A stretch of 62,000 bases of DNA from Lingula anatina (GCF_001039355.2 NW_019775758.1:4738-66737), one strand, 5' to 3'; positions 48,401 to 53,349 are shown, numbered from the stretch's first letter. Program-made: numbers and translations. Notes: a model not told the origin generated them from the letters alone.

Positions 48401-49950
48401 CGTCGATAGATGTCGCCTGCACTGTCTGGACAACAGTTTTAAATACGCTGGTAAGTTTTAAAACCGTAACCTTATCAAATGATAGGGCCTAATGTACACT
48501 TTATAAAAGCAGTTGATAGATGTCATCATTTCATAGACAAAAAATTAGCGTAGATAGATAGATACCATAGGAATGATAATAAAAAAACTTTTCATAATTA
48601 CACGACGAAGGTCGAATAATGATAATTATGTTTTTTTGGGGGGGTGATGAGGGTCCTAAGCATTTAGGATACAACACGTGCACGTTTGACTGTGTCCTAC
48701 AAACATAATTATAATTTTGAAAAATGCCATTAAAAGCAACTCGATACTCTGTAATTAATCAAAATCCCCTCACTTCTAAGAAGATCGAATGCAATTCTCT
48801 CCCAAACGTTCATGTATAAACTGCTTAATCTCTGTAAAAAAATAATGCAGGTCATGTATAAACTGCATGCTTATAACATTTGTAAAATGTTAATACAGGT
48901 CTAGTTGGTGGAGACTCGTGTAGATGCGACAATGTGTATAACCCGTACCAGGGCCAGAATACAGACAGTCTGTGTGACACACATTGTTCTGGAGGGGACT
49001 CGGGGTTCTGGTGTGGAGGGGCAGGCACTGGGAAAATTATCATCCACAAAACTGGTAACGTATTGTTCCGTGTGTTTATATATAATTAGTGCCTGTATGT
49101 TCCAGAGTAAATGATAGTATTTTTTATACCATAGCAGTTCATACCTCGCGTTGTATCAATTTTAAACAGTCGCCATTGTTTCAATGTGATATCGTGCATG
49201 ACCGAATGTATGCAATACTTGATACTTTTCAAACGATCGACTTTCCATCATTTATTCACCCAATCCATTATTTTCTAGTATACACCGATACACTTTTCTT
49301 TCATTTGTTTCCTTGCTTCAGCCGACCAGTGTTCTCCTATAACTACCGGTCACTCCACAATAAATACTACGGCACACCAGGTTGGGGCCGTGGTCTTGAT
49401 CACGTGTGCTACGGGCTACTGGTTCCCGGATAATTACGGACATTATCGTGTAGTCACGTGCCGCCAAAATGAGGTTTGGAGTAATACAGTGCACGTCTGC
49501 GAAGGTACGTAGAAAAGTGATAAAAATGTAAGGTAAACTTTTTTATATTTCTTTATTAATTCTGTTTTCATATTTGATTACAAATGGTACGGATGGCTAT
49601 AGCATTTTATTTATTTATTTATTTATTTATTACATTTGCTCTCAGTGCAATATAAATGGTTGTTACTTGGAACAAGGTAATGTACTTAGTTTCCTCCAGT
49701 AAACTTTGACGAGAGGTAAGTCTAGAAGTAAATCTAAGGAGAAATCCTTTGTAATAATTCACATCCAAACGCTAACTTTTGTTAAAGTAACTGCCCCATA
49801 TGCATCAAGGTGAGTTCTTATTCCTTATTCTCAGTCTATTGTTTTCAACGTCTTGCGTGCCAGACTGTCCCTCCGTGTACACGGAGTAATTGTGGCGAGG
49901 TCATATATGACTCGGATGACTATTGTGGTGTCTCTACATGTTTTTTTTGA
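15084..49950 (+). CDS. Giant secreted modular protein (CTLD/mucin/EGF/CUB/sushi/WSC/FAMeT/F5-8C), 52 exons
   Basis: Exons: 15084-15135, 16584-16860, 17852-18099, 18936-19274, 20884-21193, 21712-21875, 22325-22509, 22744-22900, 24512-24667, 25182-25385, 25892-26116, 26441-26584, 26949-27143, 27538-27729, 28157-28246, 28508-28558, 28675-28785, 29043-29216, 29494-29724, 30021-30173, 30447-30575, 30815-30940, 31186-31352, 32116-32356, 32582-32839, 33123-33242, 33666-33839, 34151-34399, 34763-35035, 35352-35514, 35878-36083, 36403-36510, 36963-37167, 37473-37660, 38160-38432, 38685-38810, 39058-39169, 39737-39855, 40391-40849, 41411-41866, 42868-43323, 43585-43685, 44390-44531, 44773-44919, 45316-45450, 46256-46444, 46812-46994, 47632-47814, 48301-48450, 48899-49054, 49322-49504, 49835-49950. 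All are GT/AG with matching phases and total 9,951 nt (3,316 aa). I chose the start for its signal peptide, its A(-3)/G(+4) context and an in-frame TAA at 15066. No membrane segment is seen, so it is probably secreted. Function is unknown; recognition or matrix roles are inferred from domains. Exon 52 and the duplicated exons near 45,700 and 47,400 are the least certain parts. Confidence 0.85.
16584..18099 (+). CDS. Exons 2-3: divergent C-type-lectin-like N-terminal domain
   Basis: Residues about 18-192, in two exons (16584-16860 and 17852-18099) joined by a phase-2 intron. Landmarks are MFCLPGFEDFVWYID, a W-K-M-A-W-I strand, WQWQTPHLQAAGYMPWL, then a Cys-rich end (ECSNGRCGDCVALDC) and a terminal FAILCR. 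The spacing of W, C and the closing C resembles the long-loop half of a CTLD, but no EPN/QPD or WND calcium motif is present. The same domain, with the same intron position and phase, occurs in the paralogue at 56161-57157. The CTLD assignment is inference from pattern; the homology between the two copies is certain. Confidence 0.65.
18936..19274 (+). CDS. Exon 4: Thr/Pro-rich mucin-like linker
   Basis: Residues about 193-305. Repeats of an 11-residue unit like TTEHPTTTPAP (33 bp) fill most of the exon, with Thr the main residue and no Cys. Such segments are usually densely O-glycosylated, extended stalks between domains. The exon is phase 1-1. The paralogue has a Thr-rich exon in the same place with a different unit (TTQAPTTAA), so the repeats have turned over independently. 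Confidence 0.85.
19800..19973. repeat. MITE-like element with CAGGCCCGTAGCCAG ends, copy 1
   Basis: Right end ctggctacgggcctg at 19959-19973. The interior 'ttcgaaagaacc' and 'gggaaaaggtccactctggg' is shared with 20577 onward. The left end is disturbed by a single N at 19824 in a G run. It lies in intron 4 of the giant gene. Confidence 0.6.
20577..20710. repeat. MITE-like element with CAGGCCCGTAGCCAG ends, copy 2 (right end missing)
   Basis: Left end caggcccgtagccag at 20577, the exact complement of copy 1's right end, with the same interior in the same orientation. The right boundary is not clear. Confidence 0.6.
20884..21875 (+). CDS. Exons 5-6: EGF-like domain followed by CUB domain 1
   Basis: Exon 5 (20884-21193) starts with an EGF module, DECAGNPCQNGGTCVDG..YSCMCDAGYYGTDC, with six correctly spaced cysteines. 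It runs directly into a CUB: CGGALSSNTGTITSPGWPEPYP, then TCVWTI, then DHDYLEIR. Exon 6 (21712-21875) completes the CUB with NGLHDTSPLLGRFCGNGLPG and SHFSQLYLKFTSDGS. The phase-2 intron lies within the CUB. The EGF and the start of the CUB share one exon, which is unusual in a gene where most modules have their own exons. The (ATT)n/(GTT)n microsatellite starts about 8 nt after the exon 6 donor. Confidence 0.9.
21883..21952. repeat. (ATT)n(GTT)n microsatellite
   Basis: Compound trinucleotide repeat starting about 8 nt after the exon 6 donor. Confidence 0.95.
22325..22900 (+). CDS. Exons 7-8: CUB domain 2
   Basis: Exon 7 (22325-22509) reads DGCGGSLTAPTGSFITPNYP, then CQWTIRNDYG, then CSYDYIL. 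Exon 8 (22744-22900) reads VREIDQNGELRLHHCGTNLP, then QLWIKFVADFSVEDNGFWADY. Together they give a complete CUB with four cysteines and the usual W and aromatic positions. The internal intron is phase 0; the outer ones are phase 1. A (CT)n microsatellite begins 10 nt after the exon 7 donor. Confidence 0.9.
22519..22586. repeat. (CT)n microsatellite
   Basis: 68-nt CT tract starting about 10 nt after the exon 7 donor. Confidence 0.95.
23309..23645. repeat. TTAA-flanked inverted-repeat element, copy 2 (inverted)
   Basis: Lies in intron 8 of the giant gene between TTAA at 23305-23308 and 23646-23649. It carries the same blocks as copy 1 in reverse ('tcaatggaggtcacgtggtc', 'aaagttagtccctg'). Confidence 0.7.
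23809..24033. repeat. 21-bp minisatellite in intron 8
   Basis: About ten degenerate copies of GGTTGAGGGTCACGTACGCTG lie in tandem. Because 21 is a multiple of three, long frames stay open on both strands. These are by-products of the repeat. Confidence 0.85.
24512..26116 (+). CDS. Exons 9-11: three sushi (CCP) domains
   Basis: Three exons, each phase 1-1 and each one sushi module: 24512-24667 (CDEPENITDGTYAF..VIYTCDPGFEI..CSGNNWVGQFPTC), 25182-25385 (KCGNPPTEANSQ..EVTYTCDVCSRVNG..CGPGQTW..AC) and 25892-26116 (YDCGAAPDGFTMGQ..VTYKCYPGYMSSDG..RWIGHKTC). The second and third are more divergent, but each has a direct counterpart in the downstream paralogue (59459-59644 and 59835-60026). Sushi modules usually mediate protein-protein binding in complement-like and adhesion proteins. 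Confidence 0.85.
26441..27143 (+). CDS. Exons 12-13: WSC domain 1
   Basis: Exon 12 (26441-26584) has WEGCLDGTG and AGCRRHCKNQGKWFSVLG. Exon 13 (26949-27143) has YGKRCICLNDPAGN, CNQTCMGQDDSGYNYCG and YYSVY. This is the WSC pattern (G-C, C-x3-C, C-x-C, C-x3-C, C-G, VY). WSC domains are carbohydrate-binding Cys modules, first known from yeast wall sensors and common in marine invertebrate extracellular proteins. The intron falls just before the C-x-C motif. Confidence 0.8.
27538..28246 (+). CDS. Exons 14-15: WSC domain 2
   Basis: Exon 14 (27538-27729) has TYRTWALPGS, KSCSRYCRGLQRGHMYI and TTCYCMKDLDPELG. Exon 15 (28157-28246) has GATRGCPGYSSWYTCGDTDR and VYAYI. The WSC core (C-x3-C, C-x-C, closing CG..VYAY) is present. 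The usual GC at the start is replaced by W-A-L, so the first disulfide may be missing. The intron lies after the C-x-C motif, unlike WSC 1. Confidence 0.72.
28508..28785 (+). CDS. Exons 16-17: short Cys motif, degenerate copy of the 'SCxEL' mini-module
   Basis: Exon 16 (28508-28558, 51 nt) encodes a C-x-C peptide (HCTCFVQ). Exon 17 (28675-28785) encodes GCDVPYNDGQW, then YYFIANSNETVYCYIG. Exon 17 aligns with the mini-modules at 30815, 33123, 36403 and 38685 (C...G..Y.I...VYC). It resembles the first subdomain of a fibrinogen-related domain, without the rest of that domain. It sits between a WSC and a CTLD, as the other copies mostly do. Confidence 0.55.
29043..29724 (+). CDS. Exons 18-19: C-type lectin domain 1
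   Basis: Exon 18 (29043-29216) has CAQDWISWQGHCYKFENVYK, then ARDACAAENAHLVTVNSANE. Exon 19 (29494-29724) has HYIGIYDNGNNKQYTWMDGS, then YSGRPNIADRQCVVLMYYY, then WGDMPCGSTAGSICEKDP. All six cysteines of a long-form CTLD are present. The EPN sugar motif reads RPN and the WND site reads WGD, so canonical Ca-dependent mannose binding is doubtful. The internal intron is phase 1. Confidence 0.92.
30021..30575 (+). CDS. Exons 20-21: WSC domain 3
   Basis: Exon 20 (30021-30173) has DYIGCFTRTGDGE, YCRETCRVHNADYAALLNGD and TCHCIGIG. Exon 21 (30447-30575) has SCNTPCPRQSMQYCGAAD and YNVYRVT. A complete WSC signature with eight cysteines. As in WSC 2, the phase-1 intron lies after C-x-C. Confidence 0.88.
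30815..30940 (+). CDS. Exon 22: 'SCxEL' fibrinogen-like mini-module
   Basis: A single phase 1-1 exon of about 42 residues containing SCEELQQVGIPAGQYLTKPG and a closing Cys (ETNCSYVN). The pattern SC-x-E-L-x3-G-x4-G-x-Y matches the N-terminal subdomain of fibrinogen-related domains, but the remaining ~170 residues of such a domain are absent. It joins WSC 3 to CTLD 2. Confidence 0.7.
31186..32356 (+). CDS. Exons 23-24: C-type lectin domain 2 (lacks the inner disulfide)
   Basis: Exon 23 (31186-31352) has DDCPASWITFKGHCYLFYPG, then AESICAADDGLLVSIRDNEE. Exon 24 (32116-32356) has FFRWSDGSLFKYDTWYPGRP, RQLILLSGN and WYGPDYGRQFICK. The outer-disulfide cysteines are present, but both inner-loop cysteines are replaced: QCV reads QLI, and none precedes the final ICK. 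These two normally bond to each other, so they were lost as a pair. The internal intron is phase 0. Confidence 0.88.
32582..32839 (+). CDS. Exon 25: WSC domain 4 (single exon)
   Basis: Contains YKGCYTLASSTYRE, QCIEICRGMGRAFAAMQSAN, CFCLPDVGS, CSTACGGYDKQMCGSSSRLS and VYEV. A complete WSC in one exon, unlike WSC 1-3, which are split by an intron. Confidence 0.9.
33123..33242 (+). CDS. Exon 26: 'SCxEL' mini-module
   Basis: A 40-residue phase 1-1 exon reading GESCEELYNLGIRISGNYKI, then VTCNFAG. Same family as exons 17, 22, 32 and 36. It lies between WSC 4 and CTLD 3. Confidence 0.72.
33298..33448. repeat. Near-perfect palindromic element in intron 26
   Basis: The left arm (gataagagtttattcagcca) and the right arm (tggctgaataaactcttatc) are complements with a ~150-bp span and little loop. 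The transcript could form a long hairpin here. It resembles a foldback MITE. Confidence 0.65.
33666..34399 (+). CDS. Exons 27-28: C-type lectin domain 3
   Basis: Exon 27 (33666-33839) has GCPNGWVGWRGDCYIFKTTP, then WCYGQGGYMTSVLGNGEWSF. Exon 28 (34151-34399) has NWFIGLYDPQGIDHHTWVDG, then SQCVKLVRQSY, then SCTAQANFICKKP. All six cysteines are present. No EPN/QPD or WND motif is seen. The internal intron is phase 1. Confidence 0.9.
34763..35035 (+). CDS. Exon 29: WSC domain 5 (single exon)
   Basis: Contains IIGCVPRPPETKQ, QCRTLCLGQNSTYSGVVDRM, CYCYNDLDASE, CNTPCAGNEAQRCGHKTAER and VSLHYT. A full WSC, phase 1-1. It is followed directly by CTLD 4 with no mini-module between, breaking the repeat pattern. 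Confidence 0.88.
35352..36083 (+). CDS. Exons 30-31: C-type lectin domain 4
   Basis: Exon 30 (35352-35514) has LDCPEGWVLDNNRCYMYDTD, then YEHCQHQGPGATVVSINNQA. Exon 31 (35878-36083) has SWLGVYKMDSTSSWTLEDGN, then LCVTWGVNGTWMETTCSESH, then GVVCEMAS. It is complete but without Ca-site motifs. The internal intron is phase 2. Confidence 0.9.
36403..36510 (+). CDS. Exon 32: 'SCxEL' mini-module, short form
   Basis: A 36-residue phase 1-1 exon reading STCQELLDQRVHYKGTYLLL, then QQCGIS. It is shorter at its C-terminal end than the other copies. Here it links two CTLDs rather than a WSC and a CTLD. Confidence 0.65.
36963..37660 (+). CDS. Exons 33-34: C-type lectin domain 5
   Basis: Exon 33 (36963-37167) has TTCADGVSYAFRGSCYEFVT, then ARYNCASHGKQIYVPEDGED. 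Exon 34 (37473-37660) has WLIGIYDLGFDHHYVTTDGS, then LQCVKLTAAGWSEHDCASPL, then ASICES. Complete six-Cys CTLD with no EPN or WND. The internal intron is phase 2, as in CTLD 4. Confidence 0.9.
38160..38432 (+). CDS. Exon 35: WSC domain 6 (single exon)
   Basis: Contains AYLGCFPIPASPAGYSYM, TCRKYCRGLARPQPYSGVSG, SCYCISRIDVST, CTAACPGNPVQTCGGSGTMS and VTIT. A complete WSC with the classic CGG-x-G-T-M-SV ending. Confidence 0.92.
38685..38810 (+). CDS. Exon 36: 'SCxEL' mini-module
   Basis: A 42-residue phase 1-1 exon reading EESCEDIYNQGVTMPGWYRI, then RVYCFGP. This copy is closest to a real fibrinogen-related domain start (C-x-D-I-x3-G...G-x-Y-x-I...VYC). It precedes the F5/8C domain. Confidence 0.72.
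39058..39855 (+). CDS. Exons 37-38: N-terminal half of an F5/8C (discoidin-like) domain
   Basis: Exon 37 (39058-39169) has LLQGIADSAMEFSSAYETPG. Exon 38 (39737-39855) has RLDESSYQSVNAWRQNASDS, then VTITFPELSYITAVVTKG-type residues. These match the F5/8C order: start, S-S core, a variable loop ending RL, W, then the 'ITAV-T(Q)G' strand. The domain stops here and resumes at 43585, after three other domains. The usual N-terminal Cys is not seen. Confidence 0.68.
39876..40110. repeat. Degenerate (TAG)n / (AGC)n trinucleotide tract
   Basis: Imperfect AGT/AGC/AGG repeats fill the first part of intron 38. They create a spurious Ser-rich ORF. Confidence 0.9.
40391..40849 (+). CDS. Exon 39: PF12248 (FAMeT-type) domain 1
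   Basis: A 153-residue single exon, phase 1-1. Landmarks are FLTFDAKALRNVNILLS, VGYFVAFGSSTNAGTSWIKF, FRSYWVSWANGVVEAGTGK, LTWTHSSPYNIRALAVMTY and a closing VEWRI. This is the 'farnesoic acid O-methyltransferase' domain pattern. The family is named after a crustacean protein, but the module is widespread in secreted invertebrate proteins and enzymatic activity should not be assumed here. It is clearly more diverged than domains 2 and 3. Confidence 0.82.
41411..41866 (+). CDS. Exon 40: PF12248 (FAMeT-type) domain 2
   Basis: 152 residues, phase 1-1. Landmarks are SITFEAKGCHDLNIFLAEN, TTGYQIILGGWGNTKSAIRR, YVPLWISWENGMVRIGEGLE, LLEYSDSAPYNVATLTVMTW and FYKFHYT. Nearly identical to exon 41, especially over the last ~200 nt; about 100 nt of upstream intron is also duplicated. 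Confidence 0.87.
42868..43323 (+). CDS. Exon 41: PF12248 (FAMeT-type) domain 3
   Basis: 152 residues with the same layout as exon 40, from which it is offset by 1,457 bp. Landmarks are SITFEAKGCNDLNIYLAEN, YQIVLGGWSNTRSVIRRSV and the shared C-terminal half. By hand count about three dozen differences lie in the first ~255 nt and only three in the last ~200 nt. Same length and same phase, so both duplicates can be used in one transcript. Confidence 0.87.
43585..44531 (+). CDS. Exons 42-43: C-terminal half of the interrupted F5/8C domain
   Basis: Exon 42 (43585-43685) has GPDYKLRYGDSVNDLLYYDA. Exon 43 (44390-44531) has FPGTTETYVPKTSLLKSPKV, AKVVQIELDRP and FRLEIQG. These follow the second half of F5/8C: 'Y-x-V-x-Y', a loop with F-x-G, then 'L-x-x-P-x-x-A-R', then 'L-R-x-E-x-x-G'. 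With 39058-39855 it makes one full domain. The internal intron is phase 0. Confidence 0.68.
44600..44654. repeat. (CT)n(CA)n microsatellite
   Basis: CT repeats followed by CA repeats in intron 43. Confidence 0.9.
44773..45450 (+). CDS. Exons 44-45: WSC domain 7
   Basis: Exon 44 (44773-44919) has GYIGCFVESGDPAALDLP, ECMGLCDLAKYRYAGISE. Exon 45 (45316-45450) has VNCSCGDIIGKYGQ, ECSITCADTPEYSCGGRGRN and TVFQLWG. A full WSC with the intron just before C-x-C, as in WSC 1 and 8. Exon 45 is repeated at 45697-45831. Confidence 0.9.
45119..45831. repeat. Duplicated ~332-bp block around a single N (45491)
   Basis: 45119-45450 and 45500-45831 align without indels at a 381-bp offset, with roughly 3% differences. 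They are separated by poly-T and one N. Confidence 0.85.
45697..45831 (+). CDS. Second copy of WSC 7 exon 45 (probably an assembly duplicate)
   Basis: It differs from exon 45 by one residue (I to V in CGDxIGKYG) and a few bases. The phase is 1-1, so it could splice in. However, it lies in a ~332-bp segment (45500-45831) colinear with 45119-45450 at an exact 381-bp offset, and the two are joined by poly-T and a single N at 45491. A lone WSC second half without a first half makes little structural sense. Most likely this is the other allele. Confidence 0.4.
46256..46994 (+). CDS. Exons 46-47: sushi domains 4 and 5
   Basis: Exon 46 (46256-46444) has KCPPTPTVQHATANSTELGH, VVGFTCHPGYEIPQG and WWEGNLPSAC. 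Exon 47 (46812-46994) has IHCNSTVPQLPHSTVNWTTT, ATYTCDTGYEYLGG and GEWGPLVNCD. Both are canonical four-Cys sushi modules, one exon each, phase 1-1. Confidence 0.9.
47151..47716. repeat. Duplicated ~280-bp block around a single N (47440)
   Basis: 47151-47439 and 47441-47716 are the same sequence with small differences. The first copy ends abruptly at the N inside a sushi exon. Confidence 0.85.
47357..47439 (+). pseudogene. Truncated duplicate of sushi exon 48 (assembly artefact likely)
   Basis: It begins like exon 48 (AECPSSTSFTNSYKVESG) but stops at an N (47440), after which sequence repeating 47151 onward restarts. It lacks the second half of the sushi and a donor site. Best read as the end of one contig overlapping the next, not as a gene fragment. 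Confidence 0.6.
47632..47814 (+). CDS. Exon 48: sushi domain 6
   Basis: Contains AECPSSTSFTNSYKVESGTT, VLYTCKQGYILPG, ATCRSDRTWSGSQRDC. A four-Cys sushi in one phase 1-1 exon. The reading frame fits exon 47 before it and exon 49 after it without the truncated upstream copy. Confidence 0.88.
47902..48098. repeat. MITE-like inverted-repeat element in intron 48
   Basis: Left arm aagctcgatcaaactccgag, right arm ctcggagatggatcgagctt. The inner part is also palindromic (cagcttaagc, gtctggcacgcctactgaag and its complement). Confidence 0.65.
48301..49054 (+). CDS. Exons 49-50: WSC domain 8
   Basis: Exon 49 (48301-48450) has TYVGCFNNFGTNSLDAL, RCRLHCLDNSFKYAG. Exon 50 (48899-49054) has GDSCRCDNVYNPYQGQ, LCDTHCSGGDSGFWCGGAGT and KIIIHKT. 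A complete WSC with the intron before C-x-C. A TIR element lies in the intron upstream of exon 49 (47902-48098). Confidence 0.88.
49322..49504 (+). CDS. Exon 51: sushi domain 7
   Basis: Contains DQCSPITTGHSTINTTAHQV, VLITCATGYWFPDNYG, VTCRQNEVWSNTVHVC. A divergent but complete four-Cys sushi, phase 1-1. Confidence 0.82.
49835..49950 (+). CDS. Exon 52: Cys-rich C-terminal tail and stop
   Basis: 38 residues with six cysteines (VYCFQRLACQTVPPC, RSNCGEVIYD, YCGVSTCFF), then TGA at 49948-49950. The acceptor (ttctcag) and frame fit exon 51. No known domain is recognised; it may be a small disulfide knot. A real last exon is likely because the total coding length closes in frame here, but a missed downstream exon cannot be excluded. 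Confidence 0.55.
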
Positions 49951-50274
49951 TATACTATGATGCGGATGTAATGTTAAAGTCGTATGAAGTTTGTAACTGG
50001 TACACGAATGCTACACCGTTTGAAAATATGGTGAATGCAACTGAACGTGTATGACTTGATGAGGAAATATTAGTTCAGTGTGTGTGATCGGCTCGAGAGT
50101 GCACTGACACGGTTCTGCTAGATGTGATCCAAATGGAATGTGTTTGCTGTGACGGCAATGGTGTGGCGGTAGGGCCCAGTGGGTCAAGGTGCTCTCCTGC
50201 GTGGGTCAGAAGGAACTTCAGCAATTTGCGTGTACAATTTGGCAGATTTGTGTGTGTGTATCAAGTAAAAATAC

Positions 50275-50278
<4 letters not shown>

Positions 50279-50347
<69 letters not shown>

Positions 50348-50480
50348 CGTAGAGACAAAGAGAGAGAGAGGAGAGAGAGAGGGGAGGTTTAGGAGAGAGA
50401 AAGGAAGAAAGAAAGAAAGAAAGAAAGAAAGAGATAGGAGGTTGGTGAGAGAGAGAAAGAGAGAGATTGGGGAAAGAGAG
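50279..50480. repeat. (GT)n then GA-rich simple repeat
   Basis: GT tract (50279-50310), then GA/GAAA-rich sequence with several sub-repeats, in the 3' flank of the giant gene. Confidence 0.9.
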
Positions 50481-50786
50481 AGAGAGAGTAGGCAGAAAAG
50501 AATCAAAGAAGACATTGGTGAAATGTAGAGTGGGATGTTGGGGGGGGGGGGAGAACAGTCCAAGAGGGATTGAAAATGAAGATGGGGATAAAATTGGTTT
50601 GATGACATGAGGGTAATAAACGGTGAAGGGGATTCAAAGATAGCAGGCTTTGCTGGGAGAGTTGCTGCCAGAGAGCGGACACACATGGTCATATAATTTA
50701 AAAAGATGAATGCATATAATATACTAAAAACAAATCAGACAGTGGATATCATAAAAGTTTTAGGACAGTAAGCCGATATGCAAGAT

Positions 50787-53349
50787 TTTTTGCTACGTGG
50801 ATTCCTACATGACAGGGAAATACCATTAGCAAAGCGTTTTGAAATAAACCCTGACTGCTAGAATTACAAATATGGTAGCATTGTGTTCAGGTCATTATAT
50901 CAGTCAGAACACATATATGTACATTTTTCTAGATGGAATCACTGTTGAAGAGTTAGCTACACTTCGCATTAACACTTATTGTGCACATTTTTGTATCGAT
51001 TTACTTTGTGTTATTCTATTATTGTGAGGAATATTTAACAATGGTTGCCGTATCGACAAAAACGCTTATGCCATTGATTCCGCATGCAATCTTACTGGTA
51101 GTAGTGCACGTCAACATCCCAGCAAGGATAATAACGGGACGGATATTTACTAAAATTGGAATATTGTCCTTCAGCCGACTCAACTTGAAAAAGACTATTG
51201 TGTAATTGTATAAACAAAGGATGTATGCGTTATGAACAGTTTGAATACTGTTATGAAGGTCAATGAAATGATATATATCGTTTCACAATTGACTTTATTC
51301 TGCAGCACTTTACTGAACACTTTGATATGATTTCTTGTGAAAGAGTATTTATCAATAGACTGTAGTTTCAGGCCCTTACATTTCCTACATTTGTGTTAGA
51401 GCTAGGTTCTTTAAAACAACCAAATCATTTTACTTCAATTATTATTATTATTAATATTTTATTATAATTATTGGACCATGTCAGGTTTTATAGCTACATT
51501 GTTCCACAGAACCGTGTTGTTGGAAGTAAAATCGTAATGAGAATGATTACTTAATTAGTTTTTAATGAAAGTTTTCATCATGATGTTTCTATTATTGGAT
51601 TATCCTTCTTTAAATCTGATTTAAAGGAGTTNNNNNNNNNNNNNNNNNNNNNNNNNNNNNNNNNNNNNNNNNNNNNNNNNNNNNNNNNNNNNNNNNNNNN
51701 NNNNNNNNNNNNNNNNNNNNNNNNNNNNNNNNNNNNNNNNNNNNNNNNNNNNNNNNNNNNNNNNNNNNNNNNNNNNNNNNNNNNNNNNNNNNNNNNNNNN
51801 NNNNNNNNNNNNNNNNNNNNNNNNNNNNNNNNNNNNNNNNNNNNNNNNNNNNNNNNNNNNNNNNNNNNNNNNNNNNNNNNNNNNNNNNNNNNNNNNNNNN
51901 NNNNNNNNNNNNNNNNNNNNNNNNNNNNNNNNNNNNNNNNNNNNNNNNNNNNNNNNNNNNNNNNNNNNNNNNNNNNNNNNNNNNNNNNNNNNNNNNNNNN
52001 NNNNNNNNNNNNNNNNNNNNNNNNNNNNNNNNNNNNNNNNNNNNNNNNNNNNNNNNNNNNNNNNNNNNNNNNNNNNNNNNNNNNNNNNNNNNNNNNNNNN
52101 NNNNNNNNNNNNNNNNNNNNNNNNNNNNNNNNNNNNNNNNNNNNNNNNNNNNNNNNNNNNNNNNNNNNNNNNNNNNNNNNNNNNNNNNNNNNNNNNNNNN
52201 NNNNNNNNNNNNNNNNNNNNNNNNNNNNNNNNNNNNNNNNNNNNNNNNNNNNNNNNNNNNNNNNNNNNNNNNNNNNNNNNNNNNNNNNNNNNNNNNNNNN
52301 NNNNNNNNNNNNNNNNNNNNNNNNNNNNNNNNNNNNNNNNNNNNNNNNNNNNNNNNNNNNNNNNNNNNNNNNNNNNNNNNNNNNNNNNNNNNNNNNNNNN
52401 NNNNNNNNNNNNNNNNNNNNNNNNNNNNNNNNNNNNNNNNNNNNNNNNNNNNNNNNNNNNNNNNNNNNNNNNNNNNNNNNNNNNNNNNNNNNNNNNNNNN
52501 NNNNTTTTTGCTACGTGGATTCCTACATGACAGGGAAATACCATCAGCAAAGCGTTTTGAAATAAACCCTGACTGCTAGAATTACAAATATGGTAGCATT
52601 GTGTTCAGGTCATTATATCAGTCAGAACACATATATGTACATTTTTCTAGATGGAATCACTGTTGAAGAGTTAGCTACACTTCGCATTAACACTTATTGT
52701 GCACATTTTTGTATCGATTTACTTTGTGTTATTCTATTATTGTGAGGAATATTTAACAATGGTTGCCGTATCGACAAAAACGCTTATGCCATTGATTCCG
52801 CATGCAATCTTACTGGTAGTAGTGCACGTCAACATCCCAGCAAGGATAATAACGGGACGGATATTTACTAAAATTGGAATATTGTCCTTCAGCCGACTCA
52901 ACTTGAAAAAGACTATTGTGTAATTGTATAAACAAAGGATGTATGCGTTATGAACAGTTTGAATACTGTTATGAAGGTCAATGAAATGATATATATCGTT
53001 TCACAATTGACTTTATTCTGCAGCACTTTACTGAACACTTTGATATGATTTCTTGTGAAAGAGTATTTATCAATAGACTGTAGTTTCAGGCCCTTACATT
53101 TCCTACATTTGTGTTAGAGCTAGGTTCTTTAAAACAACCAAATCATTTTACTTCAATTATTATTATTATTAATATTTTATTATAATTATTGGACCATGTC
53201 AGGTTTTATAGCTACATTGTTCCACAGAACCGTGTTGTTGGAAGTAAAATCGTAATGAGAATGATTACTTAATTAGTTTTTAATGAAAGTTTTCATCATG
53301 ATGTTTCTATTATTGGATTATCCTTCTTTAAATCTGATTTAAAGGAGTT
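50787..53349. repeat. 845-bp block present on both sides of the 873-nt gap
   Basis: 50787-51631 and 52505-53349 match at an exact 1,718-bp offset. I noticed one base difference (ccattagc versus ccatcagc). The gap is 51632-52504. Confidence 0.9.
51632..52504. other. Assembly gap (873 N)
   Basis: A run of N only. Its two flanks are the same sequence, so the gap may not exist in the real genome. Confidence 0.98.

Noticed and set aside
50124-50312. Possible extra Cys-containing exon (MECVCCDGNG) after the stop
   Set aside because: The acceptor is weak, no donor gives a continuing frame, and the upstream frame already ends at 49950.
50261-50692. 143-residue minus-strand Ser/Leu/Pro-rich ORF
   Set aside because: Made of GA/GT simple repeats read on the reverse strand.
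51621-52550. 309-residue minus-strand ORF
   Set aside because: It is almost entirely the run of N's in the assembly gap.
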